This document shows, piece after piece, positions 32,521 to 44,829 of a stretch of 64,000 bases of DNA (position 1 is its first letter; each line of letters begins with the position of its first letter). The position numbers were made by a program, and so were the translations under genes. The DNA lies in contig CM057823.1 of assembly GCA_030068075.1 (NCBI GenBank), positions 19,688,485 to 19,752,484 of the forward strand, read 5' to 3'. This DNA comes from Paguma larvata. Taxonomy: Eukaryota; Chordata; Mammalia; Carnivora; Viverridae. The notes beneath the pieces are model-generated. The model searched no databases. It was not told the origin of the DNA and saw only the letters and a program-made list of their open reading frames with translations.

Positions 32521-32816
32521 TCACTTTCTGTATCCTGCATCGGCTTATCTGATCCTTATGTCTTTGCTCATCCTGTTCCTGTCTGTCAAATTCTTTGAGG
32601 TTCATTTCAAACTGCACTGCAGTATTTCCTCCAGACGCAGTTCTTCCAAAGTAACTCCCGTCTTTCATTCTAATAGAGAGAGATGATCATTCGCAGTTTG
32701 TTTCCATCTGGAGGCGCATTCCTCTGCTTCCTTGTTACCACTTGTTCGCTGTCCCAGGAACCCCGCACTGGTCCCCTACGCTGATAACATCATGCTGGTT
32801 AGATCCGATGAGCAGA

Positions 32817-33028
32817 GGGGCGCCTGGGTGGCTCAGTCAGTTACGCGACCGACTTCGGCTCAGGTCATGATCTCGCGGTCTGTGAGTTCAAGCCCCACGT
32901 CGGGCTCTGTGCTGACAGCTCAGAACTTGGAGCCTGCTTCGGATTCTGTGTCTCCCTCTCTCTCTGCCCCTCCCCTGCTCACACTCTGTCTCTCTGTCTC
33001 TCACAATAAATAAACATTAAAAAAAAAA
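32817..33028 (+). mobile_element. Young SINEC_Fc SINE
   Basis: Near-consensus throughout: ggggcgcctgggtggctcag, B box gagttcaagcc, 'ctgacagctcagaacttgg', aataaataaaca tail. Duplication ttagatccgatgagc (32799-32813) and ttagatccgataagc (33029-33043), one mismatch. Confidence 0.96.
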
Positions 33029-33043
33029 TTAGATCCGATAAGC

Positions 33044-33504
33044 GAAAAGTGTTAGGTACCCAAGAGTCCAAAGGAAGGCACACATGTGTGGGAGGGCAGG
33101 CGATGCATTCTGGGAAAAGTCAGGGACTGGCATGTCAGAGAAGTTTCCAGAGATATGCAGTAGTTTGGGACATAGCCTCAACTTCCTGGAAGGTGAAATA
33201 GCTTCGCCGATGGGAAAGGTGGGAAAGGCATGTTGTTCCCCTTTGCACCCCTACCACTTCTTGCTATAGCGTGGGCCTGAGCCACCAGCTGTGAGTGGGG
33301 CTGAGCACAAGACAAGGCCCTCCAGCTGGTTTGGGTTGTGTTGGAAACAGGTCTACACTGTGGCCTTTTTGACCCCGACAGATCCAAATACACTCACGCT
33401 ATCTGCAGCCGATAGGGAGGTGGCAGGGAGGCTCTGGCAAGCTGCAGTTGAAGGCTCACACCTGCTCACTGGCCTAGCCCGCCACCTGCCCCACGGTGCC
33501 TTGT
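33044..33504. other. Unclassified sequence
   Basis: No repeat or exon was recognised. Open frames overlap on both strands without known similarity. Confidence 0.45.
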
Positions 33505-34530
33505 GTAATTTTTTTTAATTTTCATTTATTTTTAATCTTGGCAAAATACACATAACACAAAATTTACCATCTTAACCATTTTTCGATGTACAGTTCAGTG
33601 CATTCACATTGATACACAACCGTCCCTACTATCCGTTTCTAGAACTCCTCAACCTGTCAGACTAAAACAGTAGCATACCCATAAAACAGTAACTTCCTCT
33701 TCTTCCTCCAGAAACCACCTTTTTACTTTCTGGATCTCCGAATTTGACAATTCTAGGTAATTCGTTTAAGTGAAATCACCCAGGGGTGGTCTTTCTGCGA
33801 CTGACTTATTTCCCTTAGCATAATCCCCGCAGGGGTAATCTGTGTTGCAGCAGGTGTCAGAACCTCCTTCCTTTTTGTTTTTTAAATTTATAATGTTTAT
33901 TTATTTTTGAGGGACAGAGAGAGCAAGTGAGCAGGGGAGTGCCAGAGAGAGAGAGAGAGACAAATATACAGAATTTGAACCAGGCTCCAGGCTCTGAGCT
34001 GTCAGCACAGAGCCCAACATGGGCTCGAACTCATAAACCGTGAGATCATGACCTGAGCCAAAGTTGGATGCTTAACCGACTGAGCCACCCAGGCGCCCCA
34101 GAAGTACATTCCTTTTTAAGGCTGAATAGCATTCCTTTGTATGTGGATACCACAAAGTGTGTAGGTGGATACACACTTCGAAGGCTTCTGCCTTTTGGCT
34201 GTCATGAACAATGCTACCATGAATATGGGTGTACACGTGTATTCTTTTGAGGCTCTGCTTTCAGTTCTTTCTGATATATACCTAGAAGTAGCATTGTTGG
34301 GCCACGTGGTAATTCAAACTTTAAGATTTTGCGGAACCTCCATACTTTTCTTCACACTGGCTACACCTGTTCATATTTCCACCAACAGCTCGCGAGGGTT
34401 TCGTCTTCTCCACATCTTTGCCAACCTGTTATTTCTGATATTTTATTTTTTCTCTTTTTGTATAGTAGCCATCCTAATTGTTGTGACGTGGTCCTTTGTG
34501 CTAATTTTTAAAAGATGCAGAATTGGCATG
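33505..34530 (-). mobile_element. L1 3' end, antisense, with a SINE inside
   Basis: The plus strand reads caaaatacacataacacaaa, taaccatttttcgatgtac, then (after the SINE) cctttttaaggctgaatagc, 'gtgtaggtggatacacac', 'aatgctaccatgaatatggg', 'tgttgggccacgtggtaat', in antisense L1 order as at 9585-10465. Confidence 0.8.
33881..34099 (-). mobile_element. SINEC_Fc SINE inside an antisense L1
   Basis: Tail at the left, body gaaccaggctccaggctctg, reversed head ctgagccacccaggcgcccc. The L1 text ttccttttt precedes (33868-33876) and follows (34109-34117) it, consistent with a target duplication. Confidence 0.94.
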
Positions 34531-35595
34531 TGAATTGAACTGTACCTGATCTATCATGCTGCCAAGTCAGCAATAATTCGAGAATCAGGAGAAAGTGGGA
34601 CATAGAAGATGCCACCAGAGCCAACCCTAAAGGGACAAGTGCATTGTGTGAGAAAGCGGCTCGGACTCCCATGTTTCTCTCCCTCAGTCGACACTTAAGA
34701 CTTCATGGGGCATTTGGGGCAAGCAGCTCACAAAGAAAAATGCCAGCCTGGATTATAGGTGGTTCTTCACAATAAACTCATCCCAGCTGGGAGTGGAATG
34801 TGACAGCCTTGCAGCTTCGCCGGGAGTGGCCACACGGATGGAGGGAAGGGCACTTGTCCCTATGAGCAGAGTTCTGCGCAGTTTTTCTGGGAACTTCATG
34901 TGCCTTGAAGGACAGATGGCCAGGGGTACAGATCTGTGCCAGTTTAAAGCATGGGACCACCAGTTTGTTTAAGTGTCAGGAACTTGGAAGGAAATAAACT
35001 GGAGCTTGGCCATGAGAACAAGGGAATGTATTTACGGACTGATCTCTCCAGATGACCCTAGACTATGAAAATACTAGTGTCCAATGTAAATACTGTAAGA
35101 CGTCTGATTCATTGACACTGCAACATTCTCAATGATTATGTGGACAAATAATCCATTTTATTGTTAGCAGTCACTCAAGGCTTTTCCAGCCTCTGCAGAG
35201 CCTCCTTAGCAGGCTCGTGTGTGAGTGGCCATAGTGGTAGGAATAAAGATTCTGTCTGAACCCAGCCATGTGGCTTTCCCTCACCGAGTCTGATTTGAGG
35301 ACCACCATGGCCGGGTGCCCAGTCTGCCCACAGCAGAGAGGAAGGCTGACCTCCTGCCTTCCCCCTGTTCTCTGCAACGCCATCCCTGGTGAAACAGCCA
35401 GCCACCTGTGGTAGGTTGATTACACTGAACCCCTTTCACCACGGAAGGAGCAGATATTTTTCCTCAATAGAATAAACACTTAGTTTAAATACGGAGTTGT
35501 CTTTCCTGCCCACAATACCTCTATCAGCATCTTGTCATTGGACTTACTTCATGTTGATTCGCTTGCACAGTATCCCACAAAATATCTCTTTGCAG
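34531..35595. other. Unclassified sequence
   Basis: No SINE, L1 or exon was recognised. Two sections (34,780-34,960 and 35,190-35,400) are GC-richer, with overlapping short frames. Confidence 0.45.
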
Positions 35596-35596
35596 C

Positions 35597-35756
35597 AAAA
35601 AAAGAAGGAGGGGGAGGAGGAGGAGGGGAAGAAGAAGAAGAAGAAGAAGAAGGAGGAGGAGGAGGAGGAGGAGGAGGAGGAGGAGGAGGAGGAGGAGGAG
35701 AAGGAGGAGAAGGAGGAGAAGGAGAAGAAGAAGGAGGAGAAAAGAAAGAAAGAAAT
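35597..35756 (+). repeat. (GAA)n/(GGA)n purine microsatellite, ~160 bp
   Basis: An almost pure purine tract on the plus strand: mixed GGA/GAA, then a GGA block at about 35650-35700, then GGAGAA units and AAAG. It creates artificial poly-Glu/Gly/Lys and poly-Pro/Ser frames on both strands. Confidence 0.95.
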
Positions 35757-38540
35757 GTGTTACACAAAAATAAGAAAAGAAATGGGCAAATGTCCACAGG
35801 ATTCATTGGTTTTGCCGGGTATCCCTTCCCTCAGGAGCTGCCGGCCTCGTAAACTCATGGAATGACCCATTAAAGACTCTGTTATGACACCAGCTAAGAG
35901 ATAAACACCTTCGAAGAGTAGGGTGATGTCCTACAAGATGCAGCGTTGCTCTGAATTAGTTTCAATATTACAGGCTTTTCGCCACAGGTAGAATATACGA
36001 GTCCAAGAAACCAGGGGTGGAAACGGGAACAGCACCTCTTATTATCAAACCTGCTCAAACACTTACTGATTTTTGCTCCCTGACTCTACAACTTTGGACT
36101 TTTTGGTTTAGAGGCTGTAAAAACTAAGGTAGAAATCCTTTCCCTAGGGGGACACGACAGTGGTTTTGTTGAATCGGAAACGGGGATTGCTCTGATGCTC
36201 TTCACGCCATTAAATCAAAAGCAGCCCAAAAAAGAGATATTTCATTAGCCATAGAGATCGACCCTAATTCTCCAGAGGGAGACAGGGTTGCCGCTGTACA
36301 GTGGAGGCACCGCGAGTGTGTCTGGAACTCAGGGATTCCCTGGCACACTTCCTCGGTGGCACTGCCTTGTCCACAGGTAAAAAGCACCAGCAGACGCAGC
36401 AAGGGGTCAGATCATCCAGGAACTAACTAGCAAAGACCCGCCGTTTCACATGCGGTCTGGGGATCTGCTTTTTCATCTCATTTTCAGTCGTGCATTCATT
36501 TGGGTGCACTTGGGGGCTAGGTTGGCACCCAGCCCGCGTCACAGGCCTCCCTAACTCACCAGACGTTAGCAAATATCTGTCCAAGGTTCAGGTTTCTATA
36601 AATTCGAATGGAATTTTATATATTTTATATATTCCAACGGACCCGGAAGGGACAGGATTTGCCTAACCTAACAGTCTGGAAGCGCCTGCATTTCACTTCT
36701 AGTCCGTCCCGTATTCCTGGTCACATTTTGATTAGGGGAAACAGTAGAAGCAACAAATATCGAAAGTAAAGAGAATTATTAAATAAAATGTGTAGTCGTA
36801 TATAAAATACCATATGAGCTGTAAAAATTTTATCAAAAAATACCAAAGGACGTAGAAAAATGCTTATGGCAAAATTGTCAGTCCCAAAACCAGATGCAAA
36901 ATTGTATATACGAAACTGTATATACAAACACAACTGAGTGGTGTTTCAAAATCCATGTGTGTGTGCATGTATATGTGTGCAAGTAAAGAGAGAGAAAATA
37001 GAAGACAGAAATGTACCGATATAGCAATTACGACTGGGTTGTAGGTTTTGGGGTGATTTAAATTTTTAAAAAATATTTTACAAATATTCACAGTGCATAT
37101 TTTCATAATTATAAAGGACATGATTTTTTTAAAGGCCATTTCAATTCAAAATGTATCATAATAATCATGACGTAGTGTCATGATTTAAAGCAACTATTTT
37201 TGTGGAGGTTAGCTTTTTTCGTTTTTTTTTTAAGCAAAACATAAGTTGCATGCTGAAGAGTTAAGAGATCTTCTAAGTATTTACTTCTGAAAGTTTCAAT
37301 TGGAAAATAATCTTTCTGAGAAGTAACCCTTTATTAAGGATAAAAGCAAGCTTATTTTCCATGAGGAAACAATAAAAGCAAATAATCCCAAATGTAAAAC
37401 AATAGCTGGAAAAAGAAAAAAGGAGGGAGCTCCCCTATTGAGTTGTCAGGATCTTGGCTGTTTTTACAACCAAAAAAAGAAAAAAAACCAAAGATCTTTC
37501 TATGAAGTACAGTCAGGTTCGGAGGAACATTCTGTGGCACTTTAAAGCTAATGTTCTGTAAAAATTACTTAATTGGTCTTTAACTTCTAGTAAAAATCCG
37601 AAATCATCTTTGGTGTTTGGGCTGCAGAACTGGCATCATTAATACAACTTACCTTAATCTCCCTCGTCTTTTAATGTAGATACAGTTGCTAAATATTGGC
37701 AAAATGTATATGAACGTGGATCTCACAGCCGGGACAATTTGAGATTTTTAATAAACAAATGTAGGCGTTGCTCTTGGGTTGCATGGGGGTTTCTTGTGGA
37801 GATCATGAGTAATTTTGAATGATGGCTCTGCAAGAAAATTCTTTTCTTCTTTGGCAGAGAGAAGAGTGTTGTAAACAAAAGCAGTGAACAAGATTCATTT
37901 AAAATGGTGAACTCGCATAGATTTGATCTGGACCTGACTTCCTGAGAACTACCGATGTTTGCAGTTAGATTTGGCAGTCATTGACTTTCTTGCCACTGTA
38001 CAAAACAGCTTACACACAGCATAGAGTAGGAATCCCCTTATTTTCAGGAAGAACATAGCGAGTTTATTTTCAGTGTTTTGTCCCTGGTCATTCTACCATT
38101 TTGCAGAAAGTCGTCTTGGATAATCACTAATTTATGCATGAATTCTAGTTCAGAAGACATGTTGGAAGCAGGTTGGTTAGTGTTCAGTCTTCACAAATAA
38201 GGACTAAATTTCAGAGCCATTCCTTAGGAGGTGATGCAAACAGTGGTATTAATTGTGCTACTATTTACACTCTATCGAACTTCTATTTATATCATTATGT
38301 CTACATCTAAATGCAAAGGGATTGGCTTGACTGTGCACTTTAGAAACACACCTCCCTTCACCTTAGAAGCAGAATCCAGCATTTCCACAAGACTTGGGAG
38401 AGTAGTGGCTGGCAGCCTTCAGCGATAGGGGTGCCAGAAGTGGTGACATCTCTCTTGAGGATCAGTATCTCAACTGGTTCTTGTTTAGCTTGCTAGGTTA
38501 AAGAATATCTAGAGATTCTATGGTCTTTCAGACTATTAGG
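35757..38540. other. Repeat-poor spacer
   Basis: No SINE, L1 or exon was recognised over 2.8 kb. The section 36,740-37,110 has the feel of an old DNA-transposon- or L1-like 3' end (tggcaaaattgtcagtccc, aaattgtatatacgaaactg, then a t-rich end) but is not assignable. AT-rich throughout. Confidence 0.45.
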
Positions 38541-38543
38541 CAA

Positions 38544-38600
38544 GGATATAAGGATACAGGATATCCTACCAGGATATATCCTTATATCCTACCAGGATAT
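38544..38600. repeat. Small tandem repeat of palindromic units
   Basis: atatcctaccaggatat occurs at 38561-38577 and 38584-38600, a 23-bp period. Each copy is an inverted repeat (atatcct/aggatat) with a 3-base loop. In addition ggatataaggat (38544-38555) is the exact reverse complement of 38578-38589, so alternative longer hairpins are possible. Confidence 0.85.
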
Positions 38601-38927
38601 AAGGTTACATACATATACCTATGTGGCTATATTTACAGTCACATGTAGAATATAGTATCTCAATTAAAATGATGTGTCAATCAATGATCTACTCCATCAG
38701 CTGCTCCTGAATCTTATGGTAATATTTATTAGCGATTGTTTATTCATTTTGGTCTTGGGAACAGTGAACAGAAAAGACTTTAAGAAAATGTGTAGGGGAA
38801 AAAATAGAGATAGTTCCGTTAATTCTTTTTTAATTGAGAAAAACTAATCTTATTCTATATTAACGGACAATATCAATATCCTGGCCCAGCTCCGAAAGCA
38901 TTGTTTAAACTCTAAAGGTTTTGTTGG

Positions 38928-39115
38928 AGCACCTGGGTGGCTTAGTCAGTTAAGCATCCGACTTCGGCTTCAGTCATGATCTTGCGGTTCATGAGTTTGA
39001 GCCCCGTGTCAGGCTGTGCTGACAGCTCAGAGCCTGGAGCCTGCTTCGGATTCTGTGTCTCCCTCTCTCTCTGCCTCTCTCTGTCTCAAAAATAAATAAA
39101 CATTAAAAAAAATTT
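38928..39115 (+). mobile_element. SINEC_Fc SINE
   Basis: Head agcacctgggtggcttagtc, B-box-like gagtttgagcc, 'ctgacagctcagagcctgg' body, shortened CT stretch, aataaataaaca tail. Flanks aaactctaaaggttttg and aaactctaaaagtattg fit a target duplication. Confidence 0.94.
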
Positions 39116-39117
39116 AA

Positions 39118-40003
39118 AACTCTAAAAGTATTGAATTAAAGAGCAAAAGAGAAGAGGGAGTAGTAGGCGGAGCTCAACAATGATCTTATACTCAGTGACC
39201 TACTTTTGTGTGTCCAAAAGCCCTGAAAACTAAAGCACGACAGTAGACTCAACAGACTAACAATAGAGCTTCCGTTACTAGAAAGCCTAAAAATATGACA
39301 AAATTTCCCACTAGTGGAGTTAAATTGATATTATTTGTCTCTTTGCAAGATACATAATACATACGCTAAACGCCAAAAAATGGGACAAATACACAGAGAG
39401 AAAAAGTACTTTACTAAAGGAATTTTATGTCTCAATTCGCTTAGGTTACTTGAGGTGTTATTGACACGAAACAAAGCAATTTGTTTTAATGTTAGGAGGA
39501 GAAGCTGGCTAGGAAAACAAATTGCCTAAGATCCAGCAGGAGAGTGTGACAGCATTCACTGACTGCGTTAAAATATTTATTGAGTGAAAACTGAAAACCC
39601 TTGGGCTTTGGAAGAGGAAGTGACTGCAAGCCATATTGCGGCCAATGGGCTGGGAGCTTCCCTGGGCCTTACAATCTCTGGGGTGATTGCAGGGCTAATT
39701 CCCAACCCTTCATTTTCAAGATTTTTCCACTGCCACCATTAGTATCCCTCAACTATCAGTCATGAGCTTCAACAATCTATTTCTAGTATTTTGTACACTT
39801 CTTTCAATTGCCCTCGTAAGTTAATACATACCTGGCAGACTTAGCTCAAAAGTACTTGCTTACAACTGAAGCTACACCCCTAATCACGACTAATTATTTG
39901 CATCTGCTACAATTGTCATGCTGCTAGTTCACTTTTCTGTTACTAATTATTTAAAACAATGACAAGATATAATAAAACAATTCACAGTTTTATGAGCACT
40001 TCT
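39118..40003. other. Unclassified sequence
   Basis: No element was recognised up to the AAAG tract. Confidence 0.45.
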
Positions 40004-40079
40004 GAAAGAAAGAGAAAGAAAGAAAGAAAGAAAGAAGAAAGAAAGAAAGGAAGAAAGAAAGAAAGAAAGAAAGAAAGGA

Positions 40080-40110
<31 letters not shown>

Positions 40111-40223
40111 GAAAGAAAGAAAGAAAGAAAGAAAGAAAGAAAAGAAAAGAAAAGAAAAGAAAAGAAAAGAAAGAAAGAAAAGAAAGAAAGAAAAGGAAGA
40201 AAGAAAAGGAAGAAAGAAAGAAA
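40004..40223 (+). repeat. (AAAG)n microsatellite, ~220 bp, with interruptions
   Basis: A pure-purine tract of AAAG units interrupted by AGG, AAAAG and AAGGA variants, including a GAAAA pentamer block near 40138-40170. It yields an artificial lysine-rich frame. Likely highly length-variable. Confidence 0.96.
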
Positions 40224-40247
40224 CTTAGTTTAAAGTACTATGTTGAA

Positions 40248-40465
40248 GGGCACCTGGATGACTTAGTCAGTCAAGCGACCAACTTTGGCTCAGGTTATGA
40301 TCTCACAGTTTGTGGGTTCGAGCCCCACACTGGGCTCTGTGCTGACGGCTCAGAGCCTGGAGCCTTCTTCAGATTCTGTCTCCTTCTCTCTCCTCTTCCC
40401 CAGATCATGCTCTGTCTCTCTGTCTCTTTCAAAAATAAATAAACATTTTTTTAAATTTTTAAATA
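40248..40465 (+). mobile_element. SINEC_Fc SINE downstream of the AAAG tract
   Basis: Head gggcacctggatgacttagtc, B box gggttcgagcc, 'ctgacggctcagagcctgg' body, CT stretch, aataaataaacat tail. 'tatgttga' precedes and follows it. Confidence 0.93.
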
Positions 40466-40470
40466 AATAA

Positions 40471-43199
40471 GGAGTATGTTGACTGGCCAGCACATCACCA
40501 GGAGACGCTTCTGAATGTGTATCATCAGTTGACAAGAACAAGTTCAGAGTCTGCAAACTGGGGTCATCATATTGGAATAGATTAAAAATGCAGGTTGTTT
40601 TCAAGTCATGTAGGTTATTTATAAGTCAAGGTATTACCTTTACTCCTTCAAGCAACAAAGTATACTTTTCTGAAAAAATATTAGTATCAAAGTTTTAATT
40701 AGAATACTATGGAGACTGAAAAACTCTTTAACATAAATTTATCTCTATAAATAAAAGCTATAAAAATACATGTACACACACGCATGCATGCACGTACAGT
40801 GTTCACCGCACCGAAAGGGTCATTTCCTACAAACCGGATTGTAGTGAAGTGTATACAATACAGCTGAGATGAATCCTTTCCTCAAATTGTTTCTCCCATG
40901 ACATAACGGGAGGCACTACCCAGGAAAATCATTTTATGTTAATCATTTTCAACCTAAAAAAGAAAAAAAAAAACTTTCATTCATCATTGGAAACTCTATA
41001 CCCAATAATCACAGCAAGTGTTTTGTGTTATTTTTGCTTAATTTAGTTTTGATTATTTCACTGTGTTGAGAGTAATGCAACACAATAAAGAGTAATGTGT
41101 AATGCATTTCTCATTAGGTATTTTGCTGCAATTTACAGCCTGCCAGGGTGCCCTGCAGGTTTTGACCTTGCCAGCCCTGACCATCATGTGAGCCAATTCC
41201 TTAAAATAAAACTATTTAGCTCGAGACCTAAATATAAAGAGATAGGTATAGATACAGATATAGATCTATATAGAGAGAATAAGATAGATATATAGAATAT
41301 ATATAGGATAAAATTATTATAAGATATACATATATGTACATCTCCCGCAATTCCTCCTATATATACACCTAATATATATCTTCTATTGGTTCTATTTCTC
41401 TGAAGAACCCTGACTAATACACTTATTCCATCCTCGTTCAGACGATCCAAAAGTACTCACTTATAACATCCCAAATAAACAGATGCTCCAGAGACATCAT
41501 CTGTTTGCAAGGTCAGCAAGCAGACATTAATCGATTACCATTTTGAGGTCCCCGGGAGCACTGTTTTGTATTATAGATAATGATGTAGAGAAGATACAAG
41601 GTGGGTTAGGATATCAGTCTCAGTTTCTCCCACTTAGGGCTCTAAACGAGTGTTGCCAATGGGATCCCCACTGTGCTGGTCTTGTCTCTAGTTCTTTCCC
41701 TAGATAGTCGGTACCAGGAGGCCTGCTTGTTCAAGAACATTCCTACCACCGCAATTTCCACTTCTACTACTACTACAATTAGCTAACATGTGTTGGCCAA
41801 TTCCTCTTGAACGCAGATGTCAGTGAGGTTATACTCACTCTCTGAGATAACGTTAGCTTGAATCCGCAGTCCATACCCCATGAAAATCCAAATTTATGCA
41901 GATTTTTAGAAGAGAAGGAAAGTCAACACAAGCTCTGGGGTCCTGTTGCCTCTCTTCCATGGTATGTCACGTTAGACTTACAACTCACCTCTTGTCTCTA
42001 TTTCTACCTAAAACAACCAAATCAAATATTTGAGAGTATATATACGATACTGATAATTTTTAAGGATTTTCAGGGTTGCTTATGCCACGTCACCCAACAG
42101 TGCTACCAATTTGAAAACACATGTTAGTGTCATGAATAATATTTGCAATATCAATTGACATTCCTTCTCCTTACATTTCGTTTTGCCATTATCTTTCCTC
42201 CCACTGCTCAAGCGAACTAGAACAGCTTTCATTTACACTTAAGAGGTCAGATATACACTGGAACCAAAAAGCCTTGGAGTAGCAGAAGGTTTGGCTGAGA
42301 GCCACGAACCTAAAAACAAAAAATGTTTTCTGAATTCCAAAAATTTAGTTTTAATTATCAAGATTCAAAGCCTGAAGGAAGAAGACATCAAGTTTATCCT
42401 TAACCAACAAACAGGGGAAAGAAAGATGAGCCCATTTGCAGCCACACAAGAAGAGGATGAAAAGACTTTTCTTGGCTGGGGGAAAGAACTTCAAAGAGGA
42501 GAGAAAACAAGAGAGGGAGTTTGTGAGTGTCTCTGGCCCCTGGCCCTCCTCCCAGGTAGGGAAGGCAGCTGAAAGTCTGAGATAGGGTTAGGGGACCCAA
42601 AGCAACAAAGGACTCAGACTTTCCTTCTCAGAGCCTGGCCTGGGAAGGCTGTGAGCCACTCCGAGGAGGCCCGAACCCATCCTGCTGCCAAGAAAATCGA
42701 AGAGATATGCCCAGATGTCTGGTTCAAGGGGAACTTCTTGCAGCAGAAAATTACTGTGGCTCTGAGAAGGGGATGCAGATGGCAGCCAGGCCAGGGGACA
42801 CGGAGGGAGGTGGGATCAGTGCCCAGGTGAGCAGGACCCAGAGTGACCTGCAGTGAGCAGAAAATCAGGGGTGAGATGGGAACGATGGTGTCTTCTTCGG
42901 CACACGCAGCAGGACACACATCCAGAAGCTGGTGGGATTAGTCACAGCTCAGCGGCTTCCAGACATGAACACAGGATGATGGAGTACCGGGCACCCTCTT
43001 CCTCTGACCTGGACGATAGTTACATTCCCTTCTTTCTGGGACTTATGTCACTTCCTGGGCAGAAAGGAGGAGAGAGTTGAGGGAGAATGAGAATGATTGA
43101 AAAGGCAGCCATAAGCAACCGAGTTTTGAACCTTAAGTATCTGTGTTAACCTGTAATCAAGATTACTCTTGTCACCACCCATTAAGAAGGGGGACTCAA
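40471..43199. other. Spacer without recognised SINE or L1
   Basis: A GATA-like AT-rich section at 41,225-41,300 is followed by 'ctattggttctatttctctgaagaaccctgactaatac' at about 41,383-41,420, a phrase frequent in old mammalian repeats. The section 42,530-43,080 is GC-richer and non-repetitive. No exon was recognised. Confidence 0.45.
41238..41300. repeat. Degenerate (GATA)n-like tract
   Basis: Alternating gata/gataga/tata units (agataggtatagatacagat and similar). Confidence 0.75.
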
Positions 43200-43200
43200 G

Positions 43201-43453
43201 GGGGCACCCGGGTGGCTCAGTCATTATGCATCTGACTCTTGATTTCAGCTCAGACTATGATCTCATGGTTCGTGAGGTGTAGCCCTGCATAGGACTCTGA
43301 GCTGACATTGTGAAGTCTGCTTGGGATTCCCTCTCTTCCTCTCTCTCTGCCCCTCCCCAAATCCCTCAGCTACCCTGCTCCTCCCCGCTCCCCCCCTTCC
43401 CTACCCAATGCTCATGCTCTCTCTCTCAAAATAAATAAACTTTAAAAAAAGGG
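43201..43453 (+). mobile_element. SINEC-type SINE with expanded C/T-rich region
   Basis: Head ggggcacccgggtggctcagtc, degraded B box (gaggtgtagcc), 'tgagctgacattgtgaagtc' body. The CT-rich region is lengthened with several C-runs, followed by an aataaataaac tail. Confidence 0.88.
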
Positions 43454-44829
43454 GGTGCTAAAACTTTCGTTTAATTATAAAGAAATGAAGACATTTCCAG
43501 TTTTGCATAACTGTGCATACTATGGGGAAAGTCTATAAAGTTTTCATATAAAACATGTCATTCCCGCCGTCGAAGTGTTGTTGCACTCAACCTGGGGGGT
43601 TTCTCACTGGCCCTTCACTGGGTCCTCTTGCTCTGGGGTTTTCTCCACTAACAGGCACTTCTCTGTGCCTCTCCACCAAGATTGCCTAGAGAATCCCAGT
43701 TCTGTTTCTGCAACCTGCTGAGCAAGTCAGCACTCCCCAGTGCGGACTCTCACCATGTACCAACCAGGTAAGTCTTCAGCAACTCAAAGCACCTTTTCAT
43801 TGAACAGAATCTGACTTCAGAAGTCACTTAGGGTTAGGTTGTGTTTCGTACTTCACCTTATGCTAATGCAGATAAGAAAACTGATAGAGGCTTAAAAAGA
43901 AAATGAAAGGAGAAATAGATCAGAAATTTTGCTGGCAGTGCTCAGACCCCAGTCTCCCTATCCCCAAATCCTATACTAATACACACAGTCTTGCAAAAAT
44001 TCCTGGTCTTTGCTTATGTGCTTGCTTAATGTCCTTGACGTCTAGATCATTCCATTTCTCCCGAGGACTTGGATTCCTTCCAGTCCACTTCTCCTGATTT
44101 ACTGGTTAATAAAATGGCTGACGGTTGGGTTCTGTCTCTCCAACTCAAGAGCTCGTTATCTGCCTTCTCACTTTGGCAACTTGCTCTGTAGCACAATCAG
44201 CCTCGCTGCCTCCTGAGGCCTGAGGGAATCTCTTCATTCCCCTTTGATGAGAATAATCATTTCCTGCCCTGAGTTTCAACTGAAATTTGATCATGAACAT
44301 TTCCTGTACATCTCTCGGGAAGCAGTAGCTAATGGGTGGTATATTGCTCAATCCTTTTATGTCCCCGCTGTGGACTACCAGGGTCACCCAAACCAGTGTT
44401 CCCGCCACCTCCTTTGGGGAAAATGACTCCAAACGGGAGTTGATTTACACTAGTTCCCAACCAATGTTCTCACAAAATAGAGTGGGGAAAGAGAATTGTG
44501 TAAACAGGTGGAACCACACAAAATACTTTGCCCTACACTGAAAACTTATGTCTTTGGAAGTGCCTGACAGCTCACGAAAAGTAGACACTTCAGATCTTTT
44601 CTCATTTCTAAGAAGACTGAAGAAAAGAACACGTTGCATGTAATCTTGGCAAACCAATTATCACTCCAAATGTTATCTTTTAAGATTATTTCACTCTAAA
44701 AAATTAGTAATTTCTGAGATTTATTGAGAACAATCATCACTGAAAAAAGAACTAATCTTTCACGAGTTAATAAACTGTGCTACAATCACTAAGTAGTCAA
44801 GTAAATTAAATTCAAGTCCAATTTGATAT
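43454..44829. other. Unclassified sequence
   Basis: No SINE, L1 or exon was recognised. Open frames are up to about 95 codons, none resembling known proteins. Confidence 0.45.

Noticed and set aside
35497..35865. Glu/Lys-rich and Gly/Glu-rich frames (and Pro/Ser-rich antisense)
   Set aside because: Produced entirely by the GGA/GAA microsatellite.
39720..39800. Possible nuclear copy of mitochondrial DNA (phrases such as agtatccctcaactatcag)
   Set aside because: No extended mitochondrial gene or tRNA order could be followed; cats have many such copies, but this is not supportable here.
39959..40228. Lysine-rich 89-codon frame
   Set aside because: Produced by the AAAG microsatellite.
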